From the NCBI RefSeq assembly GCF_900143275.1, contig NZ_FSRO01000001.1, forward strand, positions 1,940,116 to 2,004,115: DNA of 64,000 nt. Direction: 5' to 3'. A model generated the notes under the pieces. It did not search any database and was not told where the DNA came from. It saw nothing but the letters and a program-made list of their open reading frames with translations. A program made the translations under genes and the position numbers. This DNA comes from Nitrosomonas cryotolerans ATCC 49181. Its GTDB lineage: Bacteria; Pseudomonadota; Gammaproteobacteria; Burkholderiales; Nitrosomonadaceae. Positions within the stretch are counted from its first letter, which is position 1; every line of letters starts with the position of its first letter. Below are positions 28,053 through 36,516 of this stretch, in pieces.

Positions 28053-28684
28053 ATGACAGATAGTAATATTTTTAAGCTGAACAAACCAGAGAAAAATGAT
28101 CTATTGCAGGAAGTACTTCGAGAAGGCGGCCTAAAATGCTGGCTGCAGCTATTGAAGCGGAAGTATCTACTTTTATCCCAGATTTTCCATTAGGAATTTC
28201 CCAATAACGAAAAACTAATGGAATGAATAGCCTACATCAAAACAATCAGGAAGAAAAACTTGCAAATTAAAGCAACCATAATTTAGAGAATTCCAAATGT
28301 ATTCAATAGGTTCTCCTAATGGAAAATTTGGGCTTATCGAGCAGTACGGCACTTTAAGAACTGACGAAGGTAAGATGGCATTAGTCAGAAATGGATACTT
28401 ACCTGCATGTTCGATATAAACAGGACTTGGAGACATTGCAGTCAAAGTCCCTAAAGCTCGGGATCGCTCCAAGTTGGGCATCAAGTTCAACAGCAGTCTC
28501 ATACCACCCTATTTGAAGCGTACCCAGAACATTGAGGCGTTTTTGCCCTGGTTATATCTGAGAGGAATTTCAACGGGAGATTTTTCTGAAACGCTGAAAC
28601 ATCTATTAGAACCAGAAGCAACGGGATTATCAGCAGTCACGATCAGCCGCTTGAAACAGCACTGGGAGCAGGATTATCAAAGTT
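28053..28684 (+). pseudogene. IS256-family (Mutator-type) transposase relic
   Basis: N-terminal third of an IS256-type transposase. It opens at ATG 28053 (MTDSNIFKLNKPEKNDLLQE) after an AAGGAAAA ribosome site. A one-base deletion near 28135 moves the frame to MLAAAIEAEVSTFI. It is then interrupted by a 156-bp inverted-repeat element, resumes as QYGTLRTDEGKMALVRNGYLP, hits a stop (TAA near 28415), and continues KVPKARDRSKLGIKF to ISRLKQHWEQDYQS before homology stops near 28684. The catalytic part is missing. Clearly dead. Confidence 0.8.
28177..28332. mobile_element. 156-bp MITE-like element inside the IS256 relic
   Basis: Bounded by 19-bp terminal inverted repeats with one mismatch: CCCAGATTTTCCATTAGGA at the left and TCCTAATGGAAAATTTGGG at the right. 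It separates two halves of an otherwise continuous transposase reading (STFI | EQYGTL), which shows that it is an insertion. A short TTAT-like direct repeat flanks it. It has no coding capacity. No second copy was noticed in this window. Confidence 0.65.
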
Positions 28685-28709
28685 GCACAAAAAGGTGTCA
28701 GGTCCAGAA

Positions 28710-29395
28710 TCAAGAATTTTTGCTCTTGCGAAGAATAACCCCAATTGTCGTTGGGTGCAATTGATCGTACTCTCTGATTTCTCGTTGGCTGTATGCACCT
28801 GTTTTGTAGGCTGCAATGATTGCCGTTGTGCGGCCTTTGTATTGCGCGGCAATCTCAGACAAAGGTATTGCGATCGGCCGCTTTTACTGCTTGGGTATAT
28901 CTAAATTGTATTTTTCCTCCTCGATCCTTTTCTGCATCTCCGCGACAAAATCCTTATCCCTTAAGAGTCTGTTTCAAAACGCTTGCCCCAGGGTTGAGTG
29001 AGGGCTAATCCTTTGATTCACGAGTAGAGTTGTTGAATCTTTACAAGAAAGACCAAATGGTATGGACATCCTTCACTCGCAAGGATTATGCGCGAGGCCA
29101 CAAGGGGTAGCAAGCAACATGAGGGATACGGAATGGGAGAAGATAAAACCACACTTTCCACCTCCTGCAAAAACCGGGTGCCCGGCACCACCTGTCTTCG
29201 CTCGTTCATGAACGCTATTTTCTACCTTTTGCAATCAGGCTGCCAATGGGGCATGCTTCCCGGTAATTTTCCGCCGTGGCAGACGGTTTACCGGTATTTC
29301 CGGGGCTGGGTAAGGGAGGGGACATGGAATTAAACTCATGTCACGCAGGCTGGCTCGCTATGCCAAGTTTTAAAACAGACTCTAAGATGTACCTC
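28710..29395 (-). pseudogene. C-terminal relic of a REP-associated tyrosine transposase (RAYT-like)
   Basis: Read on the minus strand from about 28961 to the TGA at 28710-28712: DKDFVAEMQKRIEEEKYNLD, a stop, then KRPIAIPLSEIAAQYKGRTT, AAYKTGAYSQREI and PTTIGVILRKSKNS. The DKDFVAEMQ motif followed by a helix-turn-helix tail is typical of TnpA_REP/RAYT proteins. Across the IS5-type insert at 28965-29382 the frame continues upstream as RYILRD, matching the family's QIYLGD. The catalytic HUH half is missing. The repeat-like GGTGTCAGGTCCAGAATCAA follows the stop. Confidence 0.6.
28965..29382 (+). mobile_element. Internally deleted IS5-family (IS1031-type) element
   Basis: 418 bp with terminal inverted repeats GAGTCTGTTTCAAAAC (28965-28980) and GTTTTAAAACAGACTC (right end), flanked by TAA at 28962-28964 and 29383-29385, the TNA target type of the IS1031 group. 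Inside is only the start of the transposase: MRDTEWEKIKPHFPPP near 29118, a frameshift, then MNAIFYLLQSGCQWGMLPGN and FPPWQTVYRYFRGWVREGTW. The rest of the transposase is gone. It lies inside the RAYT-like relic. Confidence 0.8.
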
Positions 29396-29429
29396 TATAT
29401 TGTTGATATCATGATCAACCTGGTATGGT

Positions 29430-29458
29430 TTGATATTGTATTGTTAATTCAGTACAAT
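29430..29458 (+). promoter_or_regulatory. Sigma-70 promoter for rpsF operon
   Basis: TTGATA (29430-29435), a 17-bp spacer, then TACAAT (29453-29458). This is the best promoter match in the region and is placed 73 bp before the rpsF start. A GTTGAT/ATCAAC inverted repeat lies just upstream at 29402-29419. Confidence 0.65.
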
Positions 29459-29462
29459 ACCG

Positions 29463-29513
29463 AACCTCTTGAGAACCTTGCCTCACTGCATTGATATCAA
29501 TGAACAGGAGGTT
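29463..29513 (+). promoter_or_regulatory. Structured rpsF leader, possible S6:S18 autoregulatory RNA
   Basis: AACCTC (29463-29468) can pair with GAGGTT (29508-29513), enclosing ATTGATATCAAT, a perfect palindrome. The structure lies just before the rpsF ribosome site AAGGAAATT. In many bacteria the S6:S18 complex binds a hairpin in this leader to control the operon; whether the required bulged motif is present here was not established. Confidence 0.35.
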
Positions 29514-29530
29514 TTACCCATAAGGAAATT

Positions 29531-29953
29531 ATGCGACATTACGAAATTGTTTTTATTGTACATCCTGATCAAAGTGAGCAGGTACCCGCCATGATAGAAC
29601 GCTATCGCGGCATTGTTACTACGAGAAATGGCAAGATTCATCGCCTGGAAGACTGGGGGCGACGCCAGCTTGCTTATCTTATCCAAAAAGTTCATAAAGC
29701 ACATTATGTGCTGATGAATATTGAATGTGATCAAGAGACGCTGGATGATCTTGACCATGCTTTTAAATTTAGTGATGCTATTTTACGGCATCTAACCATT
29801 AGAATGGATGGTGCAATAACTGAACCTTCACCAATGATGCAGCAGGAAGAGAAAGCAAGCTCAACTCCTGCACAGGCTTCAGAAGCGGTTACAGAAACTA
29901 CAGAGAAAACAACAGCGATAGAAAAGCCTGAAAAAACAGATGCTGAAGTTTAG
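29531..29953 (+). CDS. rpsF: 30S ribosomal protein S6
   Basis: S6 of the small-subunit platform, where it pairs with S18. 140 residues. The conserved start [25 protein letters not shown] and the [24 protein letters not shown] core are clear. After about residue 98 comes an Ala/Thr/Glu/Lys-rich tail, common in proteobacterial S6. It is the first gene of the rpsF-rpsR-rplI group. The promoter at 29430 and the structured leader precede it. Confidence 0.97.
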   Translation: MRHYEIVFIVHPDQSEQVPAMIERYRGIVTTRNGKIHRLEDWGRRQLAYLIQKVHKAHYVLMNIECDQETLDDLDHAFKFSDAILRHLTIRMDGAITEPSPMMQQEEKASSTPAQASEAVTETTEKTTAIEKPEKTDAEV

Positions 29954-30017
29954 CCAGAATTGCTATTGGGCTGTAACTAAACCATCATTTGCGGAAAACT
30001 ATTAAACCTGATGCATT

Positions 30018-30218
30018 AACACTCCAGCAAGGAGGGGCATAACAGAACCTGAAATGAGCCTCCTTTTACATTGAAAGAAACGGATATATTCACCGAGTGA
30101 GATATATTACATTCTATGTTAGAGCGAGTAGTAAATGATGGATCAGGCCAAGTCTGGCTTTTTCGCAAGAAAGCGTCGAGTAAATCAGCATTTGATGCTG
30201 TATGTGAAGAATGTGTAG
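30018..30218 (+). pseudogene. priB: Probable priB pseudogene (primosomal replication protein N)
   Basis: PriB normally lies between rpsF and rpsR in beta- and gammaproteobacteria. Here the 295-bp gap has no open gene, but one frame reads NTPARRGITEPEMSLLLH, resembling the family's RYTPAGIPVIEFTLRH. In the same frame 66 codons later it ends SGFFARKRRVNQHLMLYVKNV, like PriB's GFLARKSRxSxxLVLHV end. Between them are four stops (TGA, TAG, TAG, TAA) and the middle is unrecognisable. Position and both end matches suggest a dead priB. The matches are from memory of the family, so the call is moderate. Confidence 0.5.
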
Positions 30219-30248
30219 TTTAACTTTAATCGAGAGATAGGAAGAAAA

Positions 30249-30530
30249 ATGGCTCGTTTTATAAAACGTAAAGATAGTAAGGATAAAGAAAGAGAAAAAA
30301 AGGCCAATCGTCCTTTATTTAAACGGAAAAAGTTTTGCCGTTTTACTGCGGAAGGCATTAAGGCAGTAGACTATAAGGATATTGAGGTTTTAAAAGATTT
30401 TATCAGTGAAAATGGAAAAATTATTCCTGCCCGTATTACCGGTACTAAAACATATTATCAGAGACAATTGGGTACCGCTGTTGAGCGTGCGCGTTTCCTT
30501 GCCTTATTGCCTTACACAGACCAGCATTAA
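30249..30530 (+). CDS. rpsR: 30S ribosomal protein S18
   Basis: Small-subunit protein that binds S6 and 16S rRNA. 93 residues. A basic N-terminal tail ([20 protein letters not shown]) precedes the conserved core [20 protein letters not shown] and the signature [26 protein letters not shown]. Preceded by GATAGGAAGAAAA. It lies 11 bp before rplI. Confidence 0.97.
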   Translation: MARFIKRKDSKDKEREKKANRPLFKRKKFCRFTAEGIKAVDYKDIEVLKDFISENGKIIPARITGTKTYYQRQLGTAVERARFLALLPYTDQH

Positions 30531-30541
30531 GGGATTAGAAT

Positions 30542-30997
30542 ATGCAAATTATACTCATGGAAAAAGTCCTCAAATTGGGGCAGCTTGGTGATATCGTTAA
30601 TGTGAAAAGCGGTTATGCCAGAAATTTTTTGATACCGCAAGGTAAAGCAAAGCGTGCAACAGAAGCAGTTATTGCGGAATTTAAACTGAAACGTGTTGAG
30701 CTCGAGAAAAATCAAGCAGTTGCTTTAACAGCCGCTCAAGCACTTGCTGAAAAGCTGGATGGATTGTTAGTGCAGATCACTCAAAAAACAGGAGGAGATG
30801 GGAAATTATTTGGCTCCGTTACCAATGGTAATATTGCTGAAGCCCTTGAAGCACAGGGATTTTCTATTGATAAGTCTATGATTCGTATGCCACAAGGGCA
30901 ATTGAAACAGGTAGGTGACTATTCGTTGACGATTGCCTTATACAGTGATGTATCAGCACATATTACTGTCTCTGTGCTAGGAGAAGCAACGCTTTGA
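30542..30997 (+). CDS. rplI: 50S ribosomal protein L9
   Basis: Large-subunit protein with two globular domains joined by a long helix; limits frameshifting and slippage. 151 residues. The N-terminal domain is [36 protein letters not shown], the helix runs at about 42-75, and the C-terminal domain includes [16 protein letters not shown]. It is followed by an intrinsic terminator at 31015-31052. Confidence 0.98.
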   Translation: MQIILMEKVLKLGQLGDIVNVKSGYARNFLIPQGKAKRATEAVIAEFKLKRVELEKNQAVALTAAQALAEKLDGLLVQITQKTGGDGKLFGSVTNGNIAEALEAQGFSIDKSMIRMPQGQLKQVGDYSLTIALYSDVSAHITVSVLGEATL

Positions 30998-31014
30998 GCC
31001 TGATCAGCTGACTA

Positions 31015-31052
31015 GTAAAAAGGAAGGGCTGGTGACAGTCCTTTTTTTTTTA
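31015..31052 (+). terminator. Intrinsic terminator after rplI
   Basis: AAAAAGGA on the left pairs with TCCTTTTT on the right, with an inner CTG/CAG pairing in the loop side, and the right arm runs into ten or more T residues. It ends the rpsF-rpsR-rplI transcript before dnaB. Confidence 0.8.
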
Positions 31053-31112
31053 TCTCTTCATAAGCAAGTGATAGAATTTACCCTCTGTTTCTTGTAACGT
31101 TAGCTGGATAAT

Positions 31113-32501
31113 ATGGTTCAATCCCCAATTAGCATCAATCAAAGTCAGCCTGTAGAAGCTTATAAAATTCCGCCTCATTCAATTGAAACTGAGCAATCAG
31201 TTCTGGGTGGATTGATGCTGGATAATCATGCTTGGGATAAAGTAGCTGATATTATTAGCGATGATGATTTTTATCGACAGGATCATCGGCTTATCTATCA
31301 TCATATTTGCAAACTGATTGAGCACAATAAGCCGGCTGATGTTGTGACCGTCGCTGAATCACTCGAAATTTCAGCTGAATTACAAAATGCGGGTGGATTG
31401 GCCTATATTGGTGCAATCGTACAAAATACACCGTCTGCGGCTAATATTAGACACTATGCAGAAATTGTACGAGAACGCTCTATTATGCGGAGTCTTGCAC
31501 AAGTCGGAGCACAGATAGCTGACTCAGCGTATAACCCTGCTGGACGGTCGGCTGTTAATTTATTGGATGAAGCGGAAAGCAAAGTTTTTGAGATTGCGGA
31601 AGAGGGTGCAAGAGGAAAACAAGGATTTGTTGATATTCAACCACTTTTAAAACAAGTGGTTGAGCGCATAGAGTTGCTTTATAGTCAGGATAATCCGAGC
31701 GATGTAACAGGCATTGCTTCGGGTTTTCATGATCTTGATCAGAAGACATCTGGTTTTCAGCCGGGAGATTTAGTTATCGTTGCAGGCCGGCCCTCTATGG
31801 GTAAGACGGCCTTTTCGCTTAATATCGCTGAACATGTTGCGCTTGAGCTTAGTAAGCCGGTTGCCGTATTCAGTATGGAAATGGGGGGGGCGCAGTTAGC
31901 GATGCGTATGCTGGGTTCAGTCGGTAGGCTGGATCAACATAAAGTACGTACTGGTCGTCTGCAGGATGAAGACTGGCCAAAGCTGACTCATGCATTGGGT
32001 AGACTGAATGATGCGCCTATATATATTGATGAAAGCGCGGCATTAAATGCCCTCGAACTCAGAGCGAGAGCAAGAAGGCTATATCGCCAGTATGGCGAAT
32101 TGGGTTTGATTGTAGTTGATTACTTACAATTAATGTCCTCTAGTAATCAGGGAGAAAATCGGGCTACCGAGATTTCAGAAATTTCTCGATCATTGAAAGC
32201 ACTGGCGAAAGAACTTAAAGTGCCGGTTATTGCTTTATCACAGCTCAACCGCAGTCTTGAGCAACGTCCGAATAAACGTCCTGTTATGTCTGATTTGCGT
32301 GAGTCTGGCGCGATTGAACAGGATGCTGACGTTATTCTTTTTATTTATCGAGATGAGGTTTATAACCCGGAAACACAGGATAAGGGCATTGCTGAGATTA
32401 TCATCGGAAAGCAGCGTAATGGCCCCATAGGGAAGGTTGATCTAACCTTTTTGGGTGAATTTACCCGGTTTGAAAATTGTGCAAAAACAGGATATTACTA
32501 A
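31113..32501 (+). CDS. dnaB: Replicative DNA helicase
   Basis: Hexameric 5'-3' helicase at the replication fork. 462 residues. The N-terminal domain (KIPPHSIETEQSVLGGLMLD) is linked to the RecA-like C-terminal domain with Walker A GRPSMGKTAFSLNIA near residue 226, the FSMEMGGAQLAMRML segment, Walker B LIVVDYLQLM, and the SDLRESGAIEQDADVILF motif. It has its own promoter region after the rplI terminator. There is no intein. Confidence 0.98.
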   Translation: MVQSPISINQSQPVEAYKIPPHSIETEQSVLGGLMLDNHAWDKVADIISDDDFYRQDHRLIYHHICKLIEHNKPADVVTVAESLEISAELQNAGGLAYIGAIVQNTPSAANIRHYAEIVRERSIMRSLAQVGAQIADSAYNPAGRSAVNLLDEAESKVFEIAEEGARGKQGFVDIQPLLKQVVERIELLYSQDNPSDVTGIASGFHDLDQKTSGFQPGDLVIVAGRPSMGKTAFSLNIAEHVALELSKPVAVFSMEMGGAQLAMRMLGSVGRLDQHKVRTGRLQDEDWPKLTHALGRLNDAPIYIDESAALNALELRARARRLYRQYGELGLIVVDYLQLMSSSNQGENRATEISEISRSLKALAKELKVPVIALSQLNRSLEQRPNKRPVMSDLRESGAIEQDADVILFIYRDEVYNPETQDKGIAEIIIGKQRNGPIGKVDLTFLGEFTRFENCAKTGYY

Positions 32502-32520
32502 ATGATATGAATCATCCATG

Positions 32521-33165
32521 TTATTTTGATGTTCTGAAACTGAATGTATTGTGGATAATTCGTTTGAGCACTGCCAGTCGTCCATGAAAAAAATGTTCGG
32601 CACCAGGAATAACAACAATGGGTAATGATTGCGGTTCGGCCCATTTTAATATTGTTTGTAGCGGGACTATGTCATCTTGGTCGCCATGAATGATTAACGT
32701 CTGCCCGGTCTGTTCAGTAGGAGGTGATACATTTAAATGCGCGATTGATGGTGCAACCAGAACGAGATGCTGTGGGTTAAGCCGTTGTGCTGCTAGCAAT
32801 TGAATCGCGCCACCAAAAGAAAATCCCGCCAGGATCAATGGCTGATGAATTAACTGATTATTAAATTGCTTATGAATAGCTTGGGTTACTGAAATAACAT
32901 CGTCAACTTCACCAACACCCTGATCGTAATTTCCTTCACTACCGCCTACGCCACGGAAATTAAATTTAGCAGTAACATAGCCAAGTTCAATCAGGGTATT
33001 AAATAGCGTATGCACTACCTTATTATCCATGGTTCCACCATATAATGGATGGGGGTGTGCAATGATCGCGATACCACGCTGACTACCTTCTGGCTTGCCT
33101 AAAATGGTATCCAGCTTGCCTGCCGGGCCTTCAATATGGAATCTTTGGGTAATAAATGACTTCAC
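32521..33165 (-). CDS. Alpha/beta hydrolase (YsgA/CC-type small esterase)
   Basis: 214-residue cytoplasmic alpha/beta hydrolase. The oxyanion region is IAIIAHPHPLYGGTMDNKVV, and the nucleophile elbow is GFSFGG (Ser near 113). The acid is near IIHGDQDDIVP and the His near GAEHFFHGRL. This pattern with HPHPxxGGTMxNKVV is a widespread family of unknown physiological substrate. It lies 25 bp after the ferredoxin gene on the same strand and converges with dnaB, only 19 bp away. Confidence 0.85.
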   Translation of the reverse strand: MKSFITQRFHIEGPAGKLDTILGKPEGSQRGIAIIAHPHPLYGGTMDNKVVHTLFNTLIELGYVTAKFNFRGVGGSEGNYDQGVGEVDDVISVTQAIHKQFNNQLIHQPLILAGFSFGGAIQLLAAQRLNPQHLVLVAPSIAHLNVSPPTEQTGQTLIIHGDQDDIVPLQTILKWAEPQSLPIVVIPGAEHFFHGRLAVLKRIIHNTFSFRTSK

Positions 33166-33189
33166 TATCTTTTATTTGATTAAATTATT

Positions 33190-33504
33190 CTAAATTCTAA
33201 GTCGTTCTACTATTTTTCCATTTTGTAGATGTTCATCGATGATTTCGTCGATATCATCTTTATCGACATAGGTGTACCAGATTTCTTCTGGATAAATGAC
33301 AATTACCGGACCCTCGCTACAACGGTCAAGGCAACCTGCATTATTAATACGTACTTGACCTTTTCCATTTAACTTTAGTGATTTGATGCGTTCTTTGGCA
33401 TAGTCACGTACTTCCTGTGCATTATAACTATGGCAGCATGCCGCGCCTGCTTCGCGTTGATTAACACAAAAGAACACGTGGTATTGATAGTAATTCATCG
33501 ACAT
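33190..33504 (-). CDS. Thioredoxin-like [2Fe-2S] ferredoxin
   Basis: 104-residue ferredoxin of the thioredoxin-fold type (Shethna/aquifex-type). Cysteines sit in FFCVNQREAGAACCHSY and NNAGCLDRCSEGPV, matching the CX(n)C...CX3C ligand pattern. The conserved EEIWYTYVDKDDIDEIIDEHL end is typical. The start may be Met1 or Met3 (33498). Role unknown; it probably shares a transcript with the downstream hydrolase. Confidence 0.88.
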   Translation of the reverse strand: MSMNYYQYHVFFCVNQREAGAACCHSYNAQEVRDYAKERIKSLKLNGKGQVRINNAGCLDRCSEGPVIVIYPEEIWYTYVDKDDIDEIIDEHLQNGKIVERLRI

Positions 33505-33568
33505 ACCTCTAAAATATTTTATCTAAGTAATACCAAGCCGACATGATATGTATAAACAAGAGCATATG

Positions 33569-34687
33569 TTAGCGTAATTTTATCTCAGTCCATAGCCTAC
33601 TGAGTAGTCGTCGCTGTTTATGGTCCAGATCTTCTAACATTTCCAGTTGAGTAAGTGATGCCTGATCTGGGAATAGAGCTTTGTTATGAGTGAGCTTGGG
33701 TTGAATATACTGCATTGCTTCCATATTAGGATTGCCGGATCCAATCAGATTAGTGAGTTCAGCTGAGTTCTTTCCCTCTAACATGAAATTGATGAATTGA
33801 AGTGCCAGATTTGTATGTAGACCACTTTGATGTAATACCATGCTATCGAGTGATAAGACAGCTCCTTCTTTGGGTATCGAAAAGCTAATTTGGAAGTCAC
33901 GTTTGGTATTTCTCGCATCATTTTCTGCTTGAAACATATCATTAGAGTAACCATGGGCTACCCATAAGTTACCTACAGCCAATTCCCTAATGTAACTGGT
34001 ATTATTAAACGCGGCCCAATAAGGTTTGGCACGTACTATTAGATTCTTGGCCTGGTTCCAGTGCTGTGCATTTGTATCATTAGCCGAGTAACCCAAATAC
34101 TTCAGTGCGGCAGCCATTAATTCACGTTGGCTATCTAATACAGTCACACGACCTTTAATTTTCTTCAGATACTCGGGTTCAAAAATGATTGCCCATGTAT
34201 CAGTGGGTAAACCGAGTTCTTGCATTTTTGTATGGTTGAAACCAAGTAGAGTGAGCGTATAGGCGTACGGAACCGAATATTGATTAGCCGGGTCAAATGC
34301 AGTATTGAGATAAAGTGGGTCGATATTCTTGAAATTAGGCAGTAATGTTTTATCCAGTGGTTTTAGCACGTTCTGACGAATCAGGGTATCCATAGCATTA
34401 CCAGTGGGTACAATTAAATCATAGCCGGTTGCACCCGCAGCCATTTTTGCCAACATTTCTTCATTATCAGAATAATAATCCTGTGAAATATGGCATTGAC
34501 AATATTCCTCAAATCGTTTAATGGTTTCAGGTGCAATGTAATTATTCCAGTTAAATAAATATAATGTATTCTTGGATTCAGATGCGGAAGAGCTAAACGC
34601 TTGCTGATTATTGCAACCGGTAACAGACAGGATCAAAGATATCAGTAGTATCATGCGGATATAGAGGTTAAACCAATACGACTGCAT
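33569..34687 (-). CDS. potD: Polyamine ABC transporter substrate-binding lipoprotein
   Basis: Periplasmic binding protein for spermidine/putrescine, 372 residues. The signal peptide ends in a lipobox (LILSVTGCNN), so it is probably membrane-anchored. The start of the mature protein, LYLFNWNNYIAPETIKRFEE, is the PotD/PotF signature, and the WVAHGYSNDMFQAEN segment lies in the second lobe. Its start ATG shares one base with the potC stop (TAATG type). Exact polyamine not decidable (potF is an alternative symbol). Confidence 0.9.
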   Translation of the reverse strand: MQSYWFNLYIRMILLISLILSVTGCNNQQAFSSSASESKNTLYLFNWNNYIAPETIKRFEEYCQCHISQDYYSDNEEMLAKMAAGATGYDLIVPTGNAMDTLIRQNVLKPLDKTLLPNFKNIDPLYLNTAFDPANQYSVPYAYTLTLLGFNHTKMQELGLPTDTWAIIFEPEYLKKIKGRVTVLDSQRELMAAALKYLGYSANDTNAQHWNQAKNLIVRAKPYWAAFNNTSYIRELAVGNLWVAHGYSNDMFQAENDARNTKRDFQISFSIPKEGAVLSLDSMVLHQSGLHTNLALQFINFMLEGKNSAELTNLIGSGNPNMEAMQYIQPKLTHNKALFPDQASLTQLEMLEDLDHKQRRLLSRLWTEIKLR

Positions 34688-35469
34688 TATTTTGATTCTC
34701 CGCGCAATATATTAGAATCAAATCGGTTAGCCATGATAATCATAGCTAATGTAAGTAACATTAATAAGGTAGAAATCGCGTTGACTTCTGGTGTGACAGC
34801 AACCTTGATCATCGTGTAAATCTGGATTGGCAAAATGGGCTCTCCCACCCCTTTTGTAAAGAAAGTAATAACAAAATCATCAATTGACAAAGTAAACGAC
34901 ATCAATGCACCCGCAATTACTGCAGGCATAATGAGTGGCAAGGTAATCTGCCGAAAGGTTTGCCAGGGCGTGGCACCCAAATCACGGGCTGCTTCAAAAA
35001 TACTCTCATCCATACCCTGTAATCGTGCTCGCACAATGATGGCGACAAAACCGATACAAAAAGTAGTATGAGCAATAATAATGGAAATCATTCCCAGTGT
35101 TAAATTGAGTACTTGCAAAAAGAATAATAATAATGAAACACCCAATAAGATTTCAGGCATCGCTACGGGAGTGAAGGCCAAAACAGGTAACACCCTGAAC
35201 CTATAACGATGTATTGCCAAACCGGCCATCGTACCCAATGTTGTCGCAAGGAAACTGGCACTCACGGCGATAATTAATGAATTACGAGCGGCTAATAACA
35301 TTTCTTCATTATTGAATAATGCTTTATACCAGGATAATGTGAATCCTACCCATTCAGCATTTAGCTTGGAATCATTGAATGAATAGATCACTACAATAAT
35401 GAGTGGAATATAGAGAAAGCTGTAGACTAAAATAGCAGCAATCCATAAAGTGATATTTTGACGTTGCAT
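34687..35469 (-). CDS. potC: Polyamine ABC transporter permease PotC
   Basis: Second permease of the polyamine importer, 260 residues with six transmembrane helices. The first is LWIAAILVYSFLYIPLIIVVIYSFNDSK. The ABC-coupling EAA loop is EAARDLGATPWQTFRQITLPLIMPAV. A 115-bp gap to potB is longer than others in the operon and could hold an extra promoter. It overlaps potD by one base. Confidence 0.92.
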   Translation of the reverse strand: MQRQNITLWIAAILVYSFLYIPLIIVVIYSFNDSKLNAEWVGFTLSWYKALFNNEEMLLAARNSLIIAVSASFLATTLGTMAGLAIHRYRFRVLPVLAFTPVAMPEILLGVSLLLFFLQVLNLTLGMISIIIAHTTFCIGFVAIIVRARLQGMDESIFEAARDLGATPWQTFRQITLPLIMPAVIAGALMSFTLSIDDFVITFFTKGVGEPILPIQIYTMIKVAVTPEVNAISTLLMLLTLAMIIMANRFDSNILRGESK

Positions 35470-35584
35470 ATATTTTATTAATATTGTGGATAGAGCGGCT
35501 ATATCATACCGGGCAAGAGATAAATGTAATTTCCTCTGTAATGATCCTATTCTTGCCTATAATAGAAGAAATAAAGCTTGATGA

Positions 35585-36499
35585 TTAGTTCTCACCAAAT
35601 TGCCTGCGCCGGCCGACAGCAGGACGTGCAAACCAAGTCGCTATGGCTGCGATGGCCAAGACTGAGAGTGTGAGCATGATTGATAGTGCTGAGCCAAAAG
35701 GCCAGTCTCGGGTGCCGAGAAACTGATCTTTGATAAGGTTACCAACGAGAATATCACCTGTCCCGCCTAGAATATCGGGAACTGCGAACATTCCTAGAAC
35801 AGGGATAAAAACTAATGCCGAGCCTGAAAATATTCCGGGTAGTGATTGTGGCCAGGTAACGCGCCAGAAACGTTGCCAACTATTTGCACCCAGGTCTTGC
35901 GCTGCATCGAGTAAAACGGGGTCATGCTTTTCCAGATTGGTATAAAGTGGTAACACCATAAATGGCAAATGCACGTAAACCATGCCGATCAGCACCGCAA
36001 ATGGGGAAAATAATAGAGTTACGGGGGCCATTCCAAAGATATCGAGAATAGCATTGATAAAATAGCTTAATGCCGATTCCGGTCCAAGGATAATCATCCA
36101 GGCATAAATACGGATCAAAAAATTACTGGCAAAGGGTAGCACTACCAGCATAATCATTAAATTACGAAATCGTTTTTCACTACGTGCAATTAATAAAGCA
36201 AGTGGATAAGCCATAGTGAGGCAGATCAAGGTTGTTATAGCAGCGACAGCAAAGGATTTTAGGAAAATCTCAACATAGAGAAAGTCACTAAAGAAAAACT
36301 GATAAGCTTCTAGCGTCAGACCACTTTCATCACTCCTTTCTCCTGATGAAACAAAAACAGGCGCCAGACCACCAAATTCACCTGGGAAACGAAATGAGGT
36401 GAAGATCATGATCAGGCTGGGGATAGCAAAAAACACAAGCAAAAATAAAAGAGGTGGGCCACTGATCAGCCATTTTATGATGCCATTTTCTTTATTCAT
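35585..36499 (-). CDS. potB: Polyamine ABC transporter permease PotB
   Basis: First permease of the polyamine importer, 304 residues, six transmembrane helices starting with GPPLLFLLVFFAIPSLIMIFTSF. The EAA coupling loop is DAAQDLGANSWQRFWRVTWPQSLPGI. A periplasmic loop at about 45-65 (VFVSSGERSDESGLTLEAYQ) is typical for PotB/PotH. It lies 17 bp downstream of potA. Confidence 0.92.
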   Translation of the reverse strand: MNKENGIIKWLISGPPLLFLLVFFAIPSLIMIFTSFRFPGEFGGLAPVFVSSGERSDESGLTLEAYQFFFSDFLYVEIFLKSFAVAAITTLICLTMAYPLALLIARSEKRFRNLMIMLVVLPFASNFLIRIYAWMIILGPESALSYFINAILDIFGMAPVTLLFSPFAVLIGMVYVHLPFMVLPLYTNLEKHDPVLLDAAQDLGANSWQRFWRVTWPQSLPGIFSGSALVFIPVLGMFAVPDILGGTGDILVGNLIKDQFLGTRDWPFGSALSIMLTLSVLAIAAIATWFARPAVGRRRQFGEN

Positions 36500-36516
36500 A
36501 TGCTCTTAATTGCCCG

